From positions 1 through 64,000 of the forward strand of contig WNNJ02000524.1 in NCBI GenBank assembly GCA_012934845.2: a stretch of DNA of 64,000 nucleotides, given 5' to 3'. The first letter of the stretch is position 1; every line of letters starts with the position of its first letter. The notes under the pieces are model-generated. The model was given only the letters and a program-made list of their open reading frames with translations, had not been told where the DNA came from and searched no databases. Position numbers and translations under genes: made by a program. Shown one piece after another: positions 34,141-45,936 of the stretch. Source of the stretch: Pomphorhynchus laevis (taxonomy: Eukaryota; Acanthocephala; Palaeacanthocephala; Echinorhynchida; Pomphorhynchidae).

Positions 34141-34210
34141 TATCGAACATTAACGTTTTGTTGTATTAAATAAAAATACTATTCTTCGTTCCATAAAGAT
34201 TTTATTTATA

Positions 34211-35420
34211 AAAGAAAGAAGAAAATGGAAATTTTCAAAAATTATAAGGTATTAGATATTCATATTCACATGAATAGGTAGCGAAGATGTGTAGATAAGA
34301 TGGCTTGATGTGTGATGGCTTGTTTGGTGGTAGGTTTAAGTGGACGTTTCTTGACGTCGCCATATTTAATTTACATGCTCCATCCTATTCACATAAGATT
34401 GTAAGTCAGACTACGATTATCACAAGAGACGTAGAGTTTCAAAGTATAGTGAGGAGATATCGATAATTATAAACAGGCAATATTCTGTTCAGTAGTTTTT
34501 TCTACTTCTGGAGGCGCAAACCCTGAAGCGCGAAATGTACTGATAGCCATTGCGACTAAACTCTATAGTAAGCGTGATACACCATATAGCTTGAAACCAA
34601 ATGAATAGTAAAATTTCATTTACTCACTCAAGCCGCATCAGCCCGCATGCGAGCTCCTCGTTTGACCTCAAAGAAATATGACACGAACCCCCTTAAATTA
34701 TTAAAAATGTATATTATATTATCGAAAAAAAGTATTATAATTAAGTAACCCAATTCATTATGTAATACTATAAAAATAGGGTTTATTATAAGGTTATATT
34801 AAATGTAGATTTAGATCGAGAATGGTATTTAAGATGTATAGCTTTGTCGATCAATTATCTGATATTGTGTTGATGCCAGGGTTTACGTAATAAACCTTTT
34901 TGTAATAAAACACAATTGCAGTGATTATTTGGATACCACCTGATTAAAAATAATTGTTGATTATAACAATTATTATTTATTTATAATGATTCTTATTTAA
35001 TTATTTTAATTTTATTTAGTATTATTTTGAATTTAAACTTTTATTTAGCTATTCTTATGTACAATTTGATAATAATTATTATTTAAACTTCAATTATATT
35101 TAAAAATAATTGTTGATTATAACAATTATTTATAATTATTTATAATTTAATAAATAATAGAAAATACGTATACTCAGTTAGCTGATCTAACAGTTTGGTT
35201 TCGCTTCCGACACGATTATTTTGATAAATGCTCAAATAAATGATACTTATTGCCATTATCATGTATAATGTGGGTAACTTTTCAGAATATCCGTTTTATA
35301 TATCCCAAATATGTTCATTTATTTATAAAAATATTTATTAAAAATATTTTCAATATTTTTTTATACCCCAAATATTTTCATTTTATTACAACAATTTCTC
35401 GACAAGAAAAAATAATTTAT
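34211..35420. other. Intergenic with an interspersed repeat
   Basis: 34318-34400 ('GGACGTTTCTTGACGTCGCC', then ATATTTAATTTACATGC) recurs in diverged form at 36318-36400. This is a dispersed repeat of unknown type. The rest is AT-rich with no gene. Confidence 0.4.
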
Positions 35421-35429
35421 TATGAAAAT

Positions 35430-36080
35430 ATCCAAACTTAAACCCTGAGATTTATTTAACACCCATATTTTTACAGACTCGTTGGCAGCAGGCTTGTTAT
35501 ATTAAGAGACCGTTACTATGTGGATTTTCTATTCACGGTTATCATGATGAATTTTGCATAAGCATATTACATATCTTGGGTTGCAATTGAATTCTAGATG
35601 GTCCTTCACCTCCCGTGTCGAGGAAAATTCTTCGAAGATATTTGTGGCTACCTGTAGTGCACGTAATCTAGGTGCTCTATCATACGAAGGTACAATTAAA
35701 TACTTTCGTGTAATAATATTACCAATTTTGGCATACAGTTTACCTGTAATATGGTTGGACTTATCCTCTTTGAACTTTGCTCAAATTGATAACTGTCGTA
35801 ACAAATTTATTAAGCACATTGTGGGTGTTTTAGTGAAATGTTCATCTACATCGGTCGCCATATTATCTTGCATTCCTACTTGCTCTAATTATATTCGCGC
35901 AATCTTCAATTTGCCAAATACTCAAACGTTTTCGATTAATGAATATCAATTTATTCTGAAAATATCCAAACTTAACCCCGAGATTTATTTAACACCGGTA
36001 TTTTTTCAAACTCGGTGGCAGCAGGCTTGTTATGTTAAGATACCATTACTATGGAGGCTTTATTTTTGAATTATTAATAT
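35430..36080 (+). mobile_element. LINE C-terminal fragment with duplicated end
   Basis: The 171-codon ORF 35554-36069 reads 'HITYLGLQLNSRWSFTSRV', 'LGALSYEGTIKYFRVIILP' and 'NCRNKFIKHIVGVL'. This is the region after the RT palm in jockey/I-type LINEs. Its last 80 bp (35952-36050) also occur in diverged form just upstream (35432-35525), so two truncated copies lie in tandem. No catalytic RT motif is present. Confidence 0.65.
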
Positions 36081-36317
36081 TCCAATTCATCCAGTCTCCA
36101 TTCAATGTAAGTGCATATTTTATGTCTCTCTTTGTGCATCATTACGGCAAGTTTTTTCTTGTCCACATTTGTCTAAATTAGGATTAGCTGAGATTCACAA
36201 ACTACACAGATAAACCGCACACCTGCTGAAATTCCTATTGAAGTATTAACAAGTATATATCAACAATTTCTTGACAAAAAAATAACAGTACACAAGATTG
36301 GTAGTAGTTTAACTTTT

Positions 36318-36440
36318 ATGACAAGTTTGGTGATAGGTTCAAGGGGCGTTTCTTGACCTCGCCATATTTGCTGTACATGCCCATTACTATTCACATAAAG
36401 AATTACAATCTTATGTGAATAGGAATGAGCATGTGAATAG
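36318..36440. repeat. Dispersed repeat copy with hairpin
   Basis: Diverged copy of 34318-34400, followed by an inverted repeat (ATTCACATAA ... TTATGTGAAT, 36390-36425). Confidence 0.5.
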
Positions 36441-36724
36441 AAAGGATCATCATATTTATGATTTAAATCGAATGGGTATTCAAAGCACGCATTTCCAAAA
36501 TCAAAAACTAATGCCGATTCAAGCTAAATGCCTTCGAGAAATCAAAAATATAAGGCTGATATTAAATCGTTCGTCTACCAATTAACTTCCATGGACAATC
36601 AAGAGATGTCAGACTGGAATAATAATTCTTTTATTTAAGAACAAGCAACTATATAAGCTTGTAAAATAACAACAACAATTTCTTGACATAAAAAACAAAC
36701 AATATACAATATTTTTCTTCTCAA

Positions 36725-37155
36725 CGACTAATCCGGGTGTCGGGTCGTGGAGGCAGTGTACGAATCAAACTACTCTAGATATTGCGATCCTTGGGGACAT
36801 ACCAGAGTTCTCTCAGATAGCCCAAGGCGGTCTTCGGCCACTTTCGATATTTGATCTCTCAATTCGTACCGATGTCTCTTTCCAGAGAGTTTCGACTGGA
36901 AAATCCACCGAGGAAGGCGATCTATAGACATCCTCTGAACGTGTCTTAGCCACCTCAACTTACTTTATTCGGCGACTTTACTACGAGTCCATCTCGGATG
37001 ACTGATTCCTAATCTTATTTCTAAGGCTAAGACAGGCCACACCGCGAAGGAACCTCATTTCGATCGCCTGTATCCGAGATCTTATCCTTTCGGTCATAAC
37101 CAAATGCTCATGACCATAGATTATGATAGGAACGAAGGAATTCCTATGGTCAAAT
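36725..37155 (-). mobile_element. LINE C-terminal tail (RTE/CR1-like)
   Basis: Minus strand: 'HEHLVMTERIRSRIQAIEMR', 'LRGVACLSLRNKIRN', then after interruptions 'RMSIDRLPRWIFQSKLSGKR' and 'AEDRLGLSERT'. These match the region after the RT in widespread RTE/CR1-like LINEs (R-x-R-I-Q-x-x-E-M-R-F-L-R ... R-M-x-x-x-R-L-P). Stops and at least one frame change break it. Confidence 0.6.
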
Positions 37156-37557
37156 CTCATGCTATAGGAATTATATTTATAAAATTCATTTTATTAAATT
37201 GAAAATTGAAGACTTAGAATTGATAACCAAATATTAAGAATGAAAGATTAAAGATTAGTTTTTCAATTAAAAATTATAGATATTTACGAGTTGAGAGAAT
37301 TAATGTTTCGAAAATTTAAATAGATTACGGCTGCTAGTACTTAAACTTTTGAGTATCCAGAATTGATGTCAGTGGTACAAGTCATCCGAATTTGAAATTT
37401 CTTCGTGCATACATTTGGAGGCATGTTGACATATGCGTGCTTGAATCGTTTATCGATTTTTTATTATACACAAATTTACATTCAAATAGTAACTATTTTC
37501 GTATAAAAATGTATCTTGTTACATTTTTATAACAAGATAAAAAGTGTAAAAAGGATA

Positions 37558-37585
37558 AGCCCCCTTTCCCCTGGGAAAGGGGGCT
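37558..37585. repeat. GC-rich 13-bp palindrome
   Basis: AGCCCCCTTTCCC (37558-37570) and its exact complement (37573-37585) around CT. A strong hairpin in AT-rich DNA, just upstream of Naiad copies. Confidence 0.75.
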
Positions 37586-37674
37586 ATCTAAATTAGTATT
37601 TAGAATGATCTTCAATGTTGTTAAACTATCAGACCATTATTGAAAAATAATTAAAGACATTTAGGGTATTTGCT

Positions 37675-38060
37675 GATACAATTCATAACCGTGTAAAAAA
37701 TAAATCTAAATTATAAAAAGATATAAAATCAAAATTATTTAAAAGTAGGGGCATCTATATTTAGACAAGTAAAAGGTGTTTTAATGGGTGGTAATAGTAG
37801 CCCAATTATAGCTGACTTGTTTTTAAGCTTTATAGAATATGAATTTGTTCATAACTGTGTAAAAACTAAATCTAAACTATATAAATATATGAAATATATG
37901 TTTCGATATATTGATGATATATGTGTATTTAATTCTAATAATTTTTATTCAATAAGTGAACAAATTTATCCAGAAAGCCTTATTCTCAACAAAACCAATA
38001 TTGATGATAAAAAAAGGTGTATATCTAGATATGAACATTAAATTAACATCAATTTAATTG
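37675..38060 (+). mobile_element. Naiad RT palm fragment
   Basis: The ORF 37784-38041 has '[20 protein letters not shown]' and '[12 protein letters not shown]'. An extra A at about 38013 shifts the frame, giving '[12 protein letters not shown]'. A near-identical longer copy follows at 38165 in the same orientation. Confidence 0.8.
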
Positions 38061-38164
38061 ATGATTTATTAAAGTAAAAAAACAAATGTTTTATGTACAT
38101 ATTTCTTCTTCTCCTTTTATCTTCTCGACTCCAACCAAATATGGGGTCCTAATCTAGCTTCCTT

Positions 38165-39100
38165 TTTATTCTTTTCTTCAGTCTTACATAAAATTGAATT
38201 AATAGATTTTTTAAATATTTTGATAAATCAAAATTATTTAAAAGTAGGGACATCTATATTTAGACAAGTAAAAGGTGTTCCAATGGGTGGTAATAGTAGC
38301 CCAATTATAGCTGACTTGTTTTTAAGCTTTATAGAATATGAATTTGTTCATAACTGTGTAAAAACTAAATCTAAACAATATAAATATATGAAATATATGT
38401 TTCGATATAGTGATGATATATGTATATTTAATTCTAATAATTTTTATTCAATTAGTGAACAAATTTATCCAAGTAGCCTCATTCTTAACAAAACCAATAT
38501 TAATGATAAAGAAGGTGTATATCTAGATATGAACATTAAATTAACATTAACTAAAACTAATATTAATTTATATCGTAAAGATGACATATTTAAATTTACA
38601 AGAAACATATTTTTGCATGAGCATTCATGCATACCATATAATATAAAATATAATACATTAAATAATGAAATTTTAAGAATTGCAACAATATGTAATGATA
38701 TTGGCTTTCTTCAAAATCATTTAAATAATTTAATAGATACATATTTTAAACTAGGTTACTATAAAAATAACATCAAGCAGAAAATAGTAAAAAATGTATA
38801 TTTATTGTACTAGGGTACAATAAATATACAATCAAACAGATATTATTATAAATCAACACAAGAATATTAAAAATAAAGTTAAGATAATAAATGATATACT
38901 TTATATTTGAAGAAGATACCAGATAAGGAAATTTTATCAGAGAAAATATGTCATTAGCATGTATTTGGCCTTACTGCCATGTTGACTTGAGGAATCAGGT
39001 GTCGAAACAAATAATCGCATTATTTGTTTTATCATCATTCTGGTATATATCGTCTATTATTTATTAGTCAATTTATAAAATTAGATTTTTATTTTAAATT
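38165..39100 (+). mobile_element. Naiad RT palm and thumb with tail
   Basis: A 197-codon ORF (38220-38813) from '[18 protein letters not shown]' through 'YMFRYSDDICIF' (YIDD changed to YSDD, both Asp kept) to '[14 protein letters not shown]'. Around 38792 an insertion containing 'TATTGTACTAGGGTACAATA' disrupts the terminal codons. A decayed tail follows to about 39100. Confidence 0.82.
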
Positions 39101-39662
39101 TCATTTTTAAATTTTAACTTTATAATTTTAATTTTAAATTTATATTATATAAAATCTTATAATAATTTATTATTTATAATTATTTATTATTTTATTAATA
39201 ATTTTTTATTTTTTATTATTTTTTATTTTTTCAAATAAAAAATAATACGTAACTGATTGAAAATATGTATTATTGATATATTGTATTATTTTACTGCTTA
39301 TTTTCAACGATTTTTCAGCGTTGAAAATTGACTTTGATTTTTCAAAGTCAATTTCATGGATGTTTTCTTTTTCTTATAATGTAGAATTGTAAATCAGCAA
39401 AATATTATTAAAATTATATAAAATCTTAACAATTATTCAATAATTATCTTTGGTATTATTTTAGTTTAAATATCGTATAAAATACGCTGACTCAGTTAGC
39501 TGATTTGATTATTAACAAAAATTCCAATTCATAAAAATTAACTTTTATTTCAAATTTTAATTTTTTATTTCAACTTGATTTAAATATAAATTCAATACAA
39601 TCTTATATAATTATTTATTTTTATTTATATTATTTTAAATATTTTAATTAATATTATATTGA
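39101..39662. repeat. AT-rich tail derivatives
   Basis: Further diverged tail blocks (ACTCAGTTAGCTGATTTGA at 39491). 39258-39310 resembles 10258-10300. No gene is seen. Confidence 0.45.
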
Positions 39663-40034
39663 TATTATATTATATAATTTTTATATTTATATTATATTAC
39701 AGTAACTTGACAACGTAGTAGTTTATTCTGATGACCTCTAATCCTTATTCTGGTATATCGTCTGCTATTTATTTGTCAATTCATAAAAATTGACTTTTAT
39801 TTTAAATTTTAATTTTTTATTTGAACTTGATTTAAATTATATAAAATCTAATATAAAAATTATTTATTATTAAATTTTAATTTAGCGTTATTATTTTATT
39901 TTTATAATTTTATAACTACATTAAATATGTAACTCACTTAACTGATTTGATTTATAATTATACTAAATATTTGATAATTTATTGCAAAAAATCTAAGACA
40001 CCCCGTAATATCAAATCACGTAATATCGAATTTC
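39663..40034 (-). repeat. Inverted repeat pair 1, right copy
   Basis: Reverse complement of 28255-28622, nearly without differences by eye. Confidence 0.75.
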
Positions 40035-40925
40035 AATTTTAAATTTAAGTTGATATAAATATAAATTATATAAAATCTTATATAATTATTTATTTTTATA
40101 TTTATATTTTAAATATTCTATAAATATTGAATTTATATTATATTTTAATTTATTTATAAATAATATCGTTATTATTATTTATAACATAATTAATATTAAT
40201 ATTATATATTAATATTACATATTAATATTATATATTAATAATATTATTATATTATTAATATCGTTATCTTATTCTGATTTAACGTCTGTTATTTATAAAT
40301 ATATTCATATTTATTCTGTTACTATATTTGTAATTTTTTCTTATATTTTGTAAAAAACAATGTTAAACCGCGACACATCGTTTCATTTGCAATTTACATA
40401 AAAATGTAATTATGTCAAATAATTAATAATGGAAAAAATTAAATAATAAAATTTATTCAAAAAGCTACAGAGAAAATATCATAGTTTCTTTCATGATATT
40501 AATGACATTATAAGTAATTGATTATAGGATTTTTTAAGCATTTCGAGTATCGCTGTAGCCCATGACATGTTGCAAAGTCAACATTCGATAAAATTTGACT
40601 AGGCAAAAAGTCGTCAAATTGATATCGGTGAGGCATTTATTTGACAACATGAACAATTTTGCACGGTCAAATTTGCCACAATGAGAAGATAGTACTGACG
40701 ACAGAGGATATTTTTTCACGATATCATTCTTAATATTTGAGAATAATATATATGGTATAGTTTTATATGTTAAGGTTATATGTATATGGTACTTTCTATA
40801 TAACAAGTGACGATTTAAGATTTGCATTTATTAAACTGAGTTTGAAATTGGTTAAGTGTTTAACGTGCAAACACCATGATGCTGACAACATTTTTACGTG
40901 TCAACATCATTTGTCACTTCAAGAT
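40035..40925. other. Intergenic, no gene seen
   Basis: AT-rich, with (ATATTAAT)n runs at 40180-40260. The ORFs at 40534-40988 have no recognisable similarity. Confidence 0.4.
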
Positions 40926-40928
40926 ACT

Positions 40929-40999
40929 TCCCATACCGGGAATCGAACCCGGGCCTCCGGCGTGAAAGGCCAGAATCCTAACCACTAGAACATATGGGA
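40929..40999 (-). tRNA. tRNA-Glu: tRNA-Glu (anticodon UUC)
   Basis: On the minus strand the acceptor arms TCCCATA and TATGGGA pair perfectly. The D-arm is 'TTCTAGTGGTTAGGA'. The anticodon stem CTGGC/GCCGG encloses loop CTTTCAC (anticodon TTC). The T-arm is CCGGGTTCGATTCCCGG. A box (TCTAGTGGTTAGG) and B box (GGTTCGATTCC) are intact, so it should be transcribed by RNA polymerase III. A T run lies 3' on the minus strand. It differs from the usual animal tRNA-Glu by only a few bases. No intron. Confidence 0.93.
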
Positions 41000-41285
41000 T
41001 CAATTAGTGATTATATAATAATATTTAAAAAAAATATTATATTAATATATTTTAATAAATTAATAGGGATTTTAATCATAAGAATTTAAAAGTTTATTTA
41101 TTAATAATTATTTGTGAATGGTTTAGGGCCAAACAATAAAGGTCAAACAGTACATTTGCCATAAAGCAGGCTTACATTAACATTTGAATCGGAATGAGAC
41201 ATTCTGCGTTGAAATATTTGTGAATGGTTTTAGGGCCAAACCCAGCCAAAAAACGTTAAAAACATTTAAGATTTTGTTATCAGTA

Positions 41286-41315
41286 TTTCTTCCACCAATT
41301 GTGGACATCGTCAGG
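41286..41315 (-). ncRNA. Hammerhead-like motif
   Basis: The minus strand reads CTGACGA-TG-TCCAC-AATTG-GTGGA-A-GAAA. A perfect 5-bp helix II, with its own sequence, between the two core boxes. Confidence 0.45.
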
Positions 41316-41555
41316 ATAAATTTTAAGTATTTAACAATCAACACAATTTTTAGCTAAAAAAATTGTAAATAAATATTGAAAATAAATAAAGTTTTCAATT
41401 CAATAAAATTATTAAGTAAACTTTAAATACGTTTATATTTTCAGAAATTTGAAAGACTTCAAGCTTGTTTTGAAATAAGCTGTTGATGCTATATATACTA
41501 AAATCTACTATATATAATTTAATAAAGCAAACAAGACTACAAGAATTTTAATTTA

Positions 41556-41651
41556 TTATTTAGTCACGGCAGTACCCCCAAGCTTTTCTCCCAAGACGTT
41601 TCTCTTTCGAGCATGTTCAACTGAAGAATCCGGAAAGTACATAAATAAATT
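41556..41651 (-). CDS. Possible terminal coding exon, unidentified
   Basis: On the minus strand a good acceptor (TTTTTGCAG) is followed by 31 codons, 'NLFMYFPDSSVEHARKR' and then 'NVLGEKLGGTAVTK', and TAA. AATAAA overlaps the stop. The stretch is less AT-rich than its flanks. I do not recognise the protein and found no upstream exon, so this rests on the splice site and composition. Confidence 0.3.
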   Translation of the reverse strand, partial: NLFMYFPDSSVEHARKRNVLGEKLGGTAVTK

Positions 41652-42081
41652 CTGCAAAAATGTGTCTATGATTTTTACAATATAAAATATAGTTACTAAT
41701 ATAGTTATTATAGTTTAAATTAATTTATTTGAATTTTATGATTTTTTGAAAATCAGAAATGATTTCAATTAAATTTGCAAATTGTAAGACGAAAGTCTTT
41801 CAATTGCCAATTATTGCAGACGAATTGAATTCAAAAAGCATTTAAAAAACCGAAACGTGAAGCGTAGGTGTTGGATAAGTAGCTGATGAGGTCCACCAAT
41901 ACTGAAATGTAGCTTACTAATGTTGGCGTATTTAATGATAGGATTAAAGTGGCGTGCAGAATTAAAATAGTCATCAACATTTCAATGGTGGCAATTAGTG
42001 CACAGACATATCAACTTTATGTATACTTCGTATTAGAATAAGGTACAGTAAATAATCAATTATTAAATTAAAACAATTATT

Positions 42082-43020
42082 AATTTTATTATTTAATTAT
42101 TAAATTTTGATTTAGCATTATTATGTTTTGTTTATTTTATAATTATATTAAATTATATTAAATTCTTGGATTAAGAATTTCATAGAATTCTTAATCTAAG
42201 AATTCTATGGAATTCTTAATCTAAGAATTAAGGTTAATTCTAGGTTAAACACATATTATAATGACACAATCGGATATTAATAAAAGTTATATTAATAAAC
42301 AAGCAGATATCAATGAAAAATATATATTTCGATTGCTATCATATGAAATAATTAATGTAGAATTTTAATTAGTAATTAAAAAACAATTATTAATTTTATT
42401 ATTTATTAAATTTTGATTTAGCGTTATTATGTTTTGTTTATTTTATAATTATATTAAATACGTATACTCAGTTAGCTGATTTGATTGTTAAAGAACATTA
42501 ATGTTTTCAGGTGCTGTTTAATTTTATTATTTAATTATTTCATTTTGATTTAGCATTATTATGTTTTGTTTATTTTATAATTATATTAAATTATATTAAA
42601 TTCTTGGATTAAGAATTTCATAGAATTCTTAATCTAAGAATTCTATGGAATTCTTAATCTAAGAATTAAGGTTAATTCTAGGTTAAACACATATTATAAT
42701 GACACAATCGGATATTAATAAAAGTTATATTAATAAACAAGCAGATATCAATGAAAAATATATATTTCGATTGCTATCATATGAAATAATTAATGTAGAA
42801 TTTTAATTAGTAATTAAAAAACAATTATTAATTTTATTATTTATTAAATTTTGATTTAGCGTTATTATGTTTTGTTTATTTTATAATTATATTAAATACG
42901 TATACTCAGTTAGCTGATTTGATTGTTAAAGAACATTAATGTTTTCAGGTGCTGTTTAATTTTATTATTTAATTATTTCATTTTGATTTAGCATTATTAT
43001 GTTTTGTTTATTTTATAATT
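42082..43020 (+). repeat. 438-bp tandem duplication with palindromic core
   Basis: Two units (42082-42519 and 42520-42957) appear almost identical, followed by a partial third to about 43020. Each carries a nested palindrome built on GAATTCTTAATCTAAGAATTC-like arms (42160-42230 and 42598-42668), the block ACTCAGTTAGCTGATTTGAT and Naiad-tail sequence. No coding capacity. The identity implies a recent event. Confidence 0.85.
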
Positions 43021-43359
43021 ATATAAACTACGTAGACTCAGTTAAATTTCAAATTTTATTTTAACTTGATATAAATATAAATTCTATAAAATCTTATAAA
43101 ATTATTTATTATTTTAATTTTATTTATATATCGTATAAAATACGTAGTTATCTGATCAGATTCATTAATTCTATATTCAATAATAAATTTATTATTTTAA
43201 ATTTTATTAATATTTCAGTTTTACTATTTAAAAACGATCTTCCTAACTGAGTATACGTATTTTATACTATTTATAAATTAAAATTGATTTCCCATTGTCA
43301 GAAAATTATGATCAATTTATGATAGAAACCATGTAATGGATTTACTATTTTCTTTACCA

Positions 43360-44170
43360 TTTTTTAAACTGCTATGTTGGGTCGAGGACTTAAGGGTCGA
43401 AACCTGATAGCATTGCAGTTCCTCCTGATGACCTCTAATTCTTATTCTGATAAAACGTCTGTTATTTATTAGTCAATTTACAAAAATGAATTTTATTTTA
43501 AATAATAACATTTAATTTTATTTTAATAACATCAAACAGAAAATAGTAAAATATATAAATCAACACAATAATATAAAGAATAAATTTAAACTCTTAAGTG
43601 GCAAATTTTTATGGATGGATAATAAATAATATACTTTGCATTAGAATAAGATACTAGATAGTTATTTCAGAGGAAATACATCATTAGCATGTATTTGGCC
43701 CCGCTGCTATGTTGGGTAGAGGAGTTAGGGGCCGAAACCTGATAGCATAGCAGTTCCTCCTGATGACCTCTAATTCTTATTCTGATACAACGTCTGTTAT
43801 TTATTAGTCAATTCATAAAAATGACGTTTATTTTAAATTTCATTTTTTTAACTTGATTTAAATTATAGAAAATCTAAAAACAATTATTAATTTTATTATG
43901 TAATTATTAAATTTTGATTAAGCATTATTATGTTTTGTTTACTTTATAATTATATTAAATACGTAGACTCAGTTAGCTGATTTGATTCATTGGTGGAAAT
44001 ACGTCATAAGCATGTATTTAGCCACGTTGCTACGTTGAGTCGTATGATATACAACCGAAATCTGATAGCCTTTCAGTTCCTCTTGATGACATCTAATTCT
44101 TAATCTGATACATCGTATGTTTTTTATTAGTCAATTCATAAAAATGATTTTTATTTAAAATTTGATTTTT
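43360..44170 (+). mobile_element. Three Naiad 3' tails in tandem
   Basis: Hairpin-bearing tails at 43366-43442, 43697-43772 and 44020-44095, all plus. The middle one is preceded by the last RT codons (43520-43625, ending '[13 protein letters not shown]'). Tandem tails like these fit the pseudo-LTR arrangements known in Penelope-like elements. Confidence 0.75.
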
Positions 44171-44780
44171 TTATTTTAACTTAATATAAATATAAATTGT
44201 ATAAATTATTTATTATAAATAAATGCTTCAATTTGAAAGCATTTATTTCAATGAAAAGCATTCATTTCAATTTTTTTATTTATCTTTAATTTTATTTATC
44301 TAAGTTATCAATAAATGCTTCCTATCGTTAACAAATGAAAATAAATAAATAAATACAACACAAATAAATGCTGCAACTAAGTTCTCCTATTATGTGCCTA
44401 TGGTTATTATAATATAATAAATAAATTATTTTATTCTATTATTTATTATTCCCTATTTATCATATTTATCATATTTCATATTGTCATATTTATTCATATT
44501 TTATTATTCTTAATAACATATTTTATTTTAAATAGTTGATGCTGATCAATTATTGATTGATAATGGATCTATTAATTGACTAAAAATTGAGGCTGGCTCC
44601 AACGTATAGTGTTGATTGCGCTTGTACATTAACATTGTTTCATCCGTGTTACAGACCTGTCATCTTATATATGTTAAGTCGTAACTGCCGTTTTACTTAA
44701 ATAAGTAATTATATTTTTCGTCTTTTAGTTGATATTTGTAAATAGTTGATAATGATCCATTATTAATGAATAATTATTGG
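44171..44780. other. Intergenic, no gene seen
   Basis: AT-rich with no recognised feature. Confidence 0.4.
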
Positions 44781-44784
44781 AGCT

Positions 44785-45565
44785 TGATCAAAGAAAAGAG
44801 GAAATTATTTTTGATACTTTGCTAACTTCTGTTAACATTTTTATCAAAACTAAGACTTTTACAATTGCATTCTGTTTCCATTATGTTTCTAATATTATCG
44901 TTACATATTGATTTTAATTCTTTATTATAATTACAAATTTTTCGTCCTAATAGTGGTAGGAGTTTATACCTTATTTTAGGAATATATTTACTTAAATCTG
45001 ACCCTATTATTTCTTTACTTTTAGAATTATTTAAAAGTCCGGCTATATTTATGTTATCTATACATTTATTAATGAAGTTTATGGTCAATGTATATTTTCT
45101 ATCGCTATTATTAACATTTATTGTACGATTATAGTGTTTTGTATTACAATAACTGTCTATTATACAACTTAGCCTATCATATTCGTTAATTAATTTTTGA
45201 TTTATTGAACATATGATGTCTTTAGAAAAACTTCTTATATTTACATAAAGCTCTTTTAGCTTATTATCTCTTAAAAGTTGTTTAAATATTTATAATTGTT
45301 CATATATATAATCTTTTTTAATATTTTTAACTCTATTTTTATTATTCCTTTTATCCCCATGACTTCTTGGTTTGCGTTTAACCGGATTATTATAATATAG
45401 TTGTTTATTATGTATTATGCTACTTCTGCCAATTCCTTGAACCAAGTCATTCAATCCTAATGGGTACATGGAATTAAGCGTTTTAATCCAAAAATCTACT
45501 TTTTCTAATAGCTTCTGGTTTAATATTGATAAGTTTTCTGTTTCTGAAGATATATCTTCAGAAAC
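44785..45565 (-). mobile_element. Naiad N-terminal half
   Basis: Minus-strand counterpart of 12560-13230. It contains the 88-codon ORF (45088-44822) with '[20 protein letters not shown]', '[20 protein letters not shown]' and the Cys-x-Cys linker '[13 protein letters not shown]'. Upstream (45480-45300) is the nuclease end and basic linker, broken by stops and frame changes. The RT is absent. The piece ends in a degenerate hammerhead-like element near 44815-44845. Confidence 0.75.
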
Positions 45566-45732
45566 AGAAATATTAAATATTAATATTTTTAATTCTATTT
45601 TTCTAATAATTTAATAATTTTTTAATAAAATTTCCAATTTTAATAATTTAATTTTACATAGTTGATAATAATCCATTATTGATAAATAATTATTGGAGCT
45701 GGATCCAAGGAAAGACGTAATTATTTTTGATA

Positions 45733-45760
45733 TTTCGCTAACTTCTGTTAGCATCTTCAG
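45733..45760 (-). ncRNA. Hammerhead-like motif
   Basis: The minus strand reads CTGAAGA-T-GCTAAC-AGAA-GTTAGC-GAAA then TATC. Helix II is a perfect 6 bp, the best-paired example in the window. Confidence 0.5.
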
Positions 45761-45906
45761 AAAATTCAATTTTCTGCTCCAATAATTATTTATTAATAAA
45801 AATTCTTGTAAATTCTTGTTTCTTTTATTAAATAGCATTATCCAAAGAGTCTTAAATTATATAATAATTGATATTTTATCTATACAATCTTATCTTCATC
45901 AAATTT

Positions 45907-45936
45907 TCTGAAGATGCAAACAGAAATTAGCGAAAT
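45907..45936 (+). ncRNA. Hammerhead-like motif (helix weakened)
   Basis: CTGAAGA-T-GCAAAC-AGAA-ATTAGC-GAAA. The boxes are kept, but the helix II arms have mismatches. It is inverted relative to 45733-45760. Confidence 0.4.

Larger units (their letters stand above)
32955..34210. mobile_element. Penelope-derived unit bounded by inverted hammerhead-bearing ends
   Basis: About 95-bp terminal inverted repeats (32955-33050 and 34115-34208), each with a hammerhead-like motif. The minus strand at about 33625-33460 reads 'MVGAISQHVLNLGQNMNFDD' then 'ALIYHMK', like the H ... G-H-x-x-x-F-D-x-A segment of a C-terminal Penelope GIY-YIG nuclease. Positions 32955-33608 are repeated directly at 56160-56812. 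The plus strand at 33850-33945 has 'VTVLYADNLMIISDS', a LINE-like YADD remnant. Non-autonomous and composite. Confidence 0.55.

Noticed and set aside
37558-37585. GC hairpin as a rho-independent terminator
   Set aside because: The genome is clearly animal and nuclear. The palindrome has no T tract and no adjacent gene end.
41878-41920. CTGATGA ... GAAA pair as another hammerhead
   Set aside because: The intervening 14 nt can form only a weak 3-bp helix and it is not near an element end.
41823-42003. Minus-strand open stretch of about 55 codons with hydrophobic character
   Set aside because: AT-rich, no splice context, no similarity; likely chance.
42050-43020. CRISPR-like array
   Set aside because: The repeat is a 438-bp tandem unit without short regularly spaced repeats and spacers.
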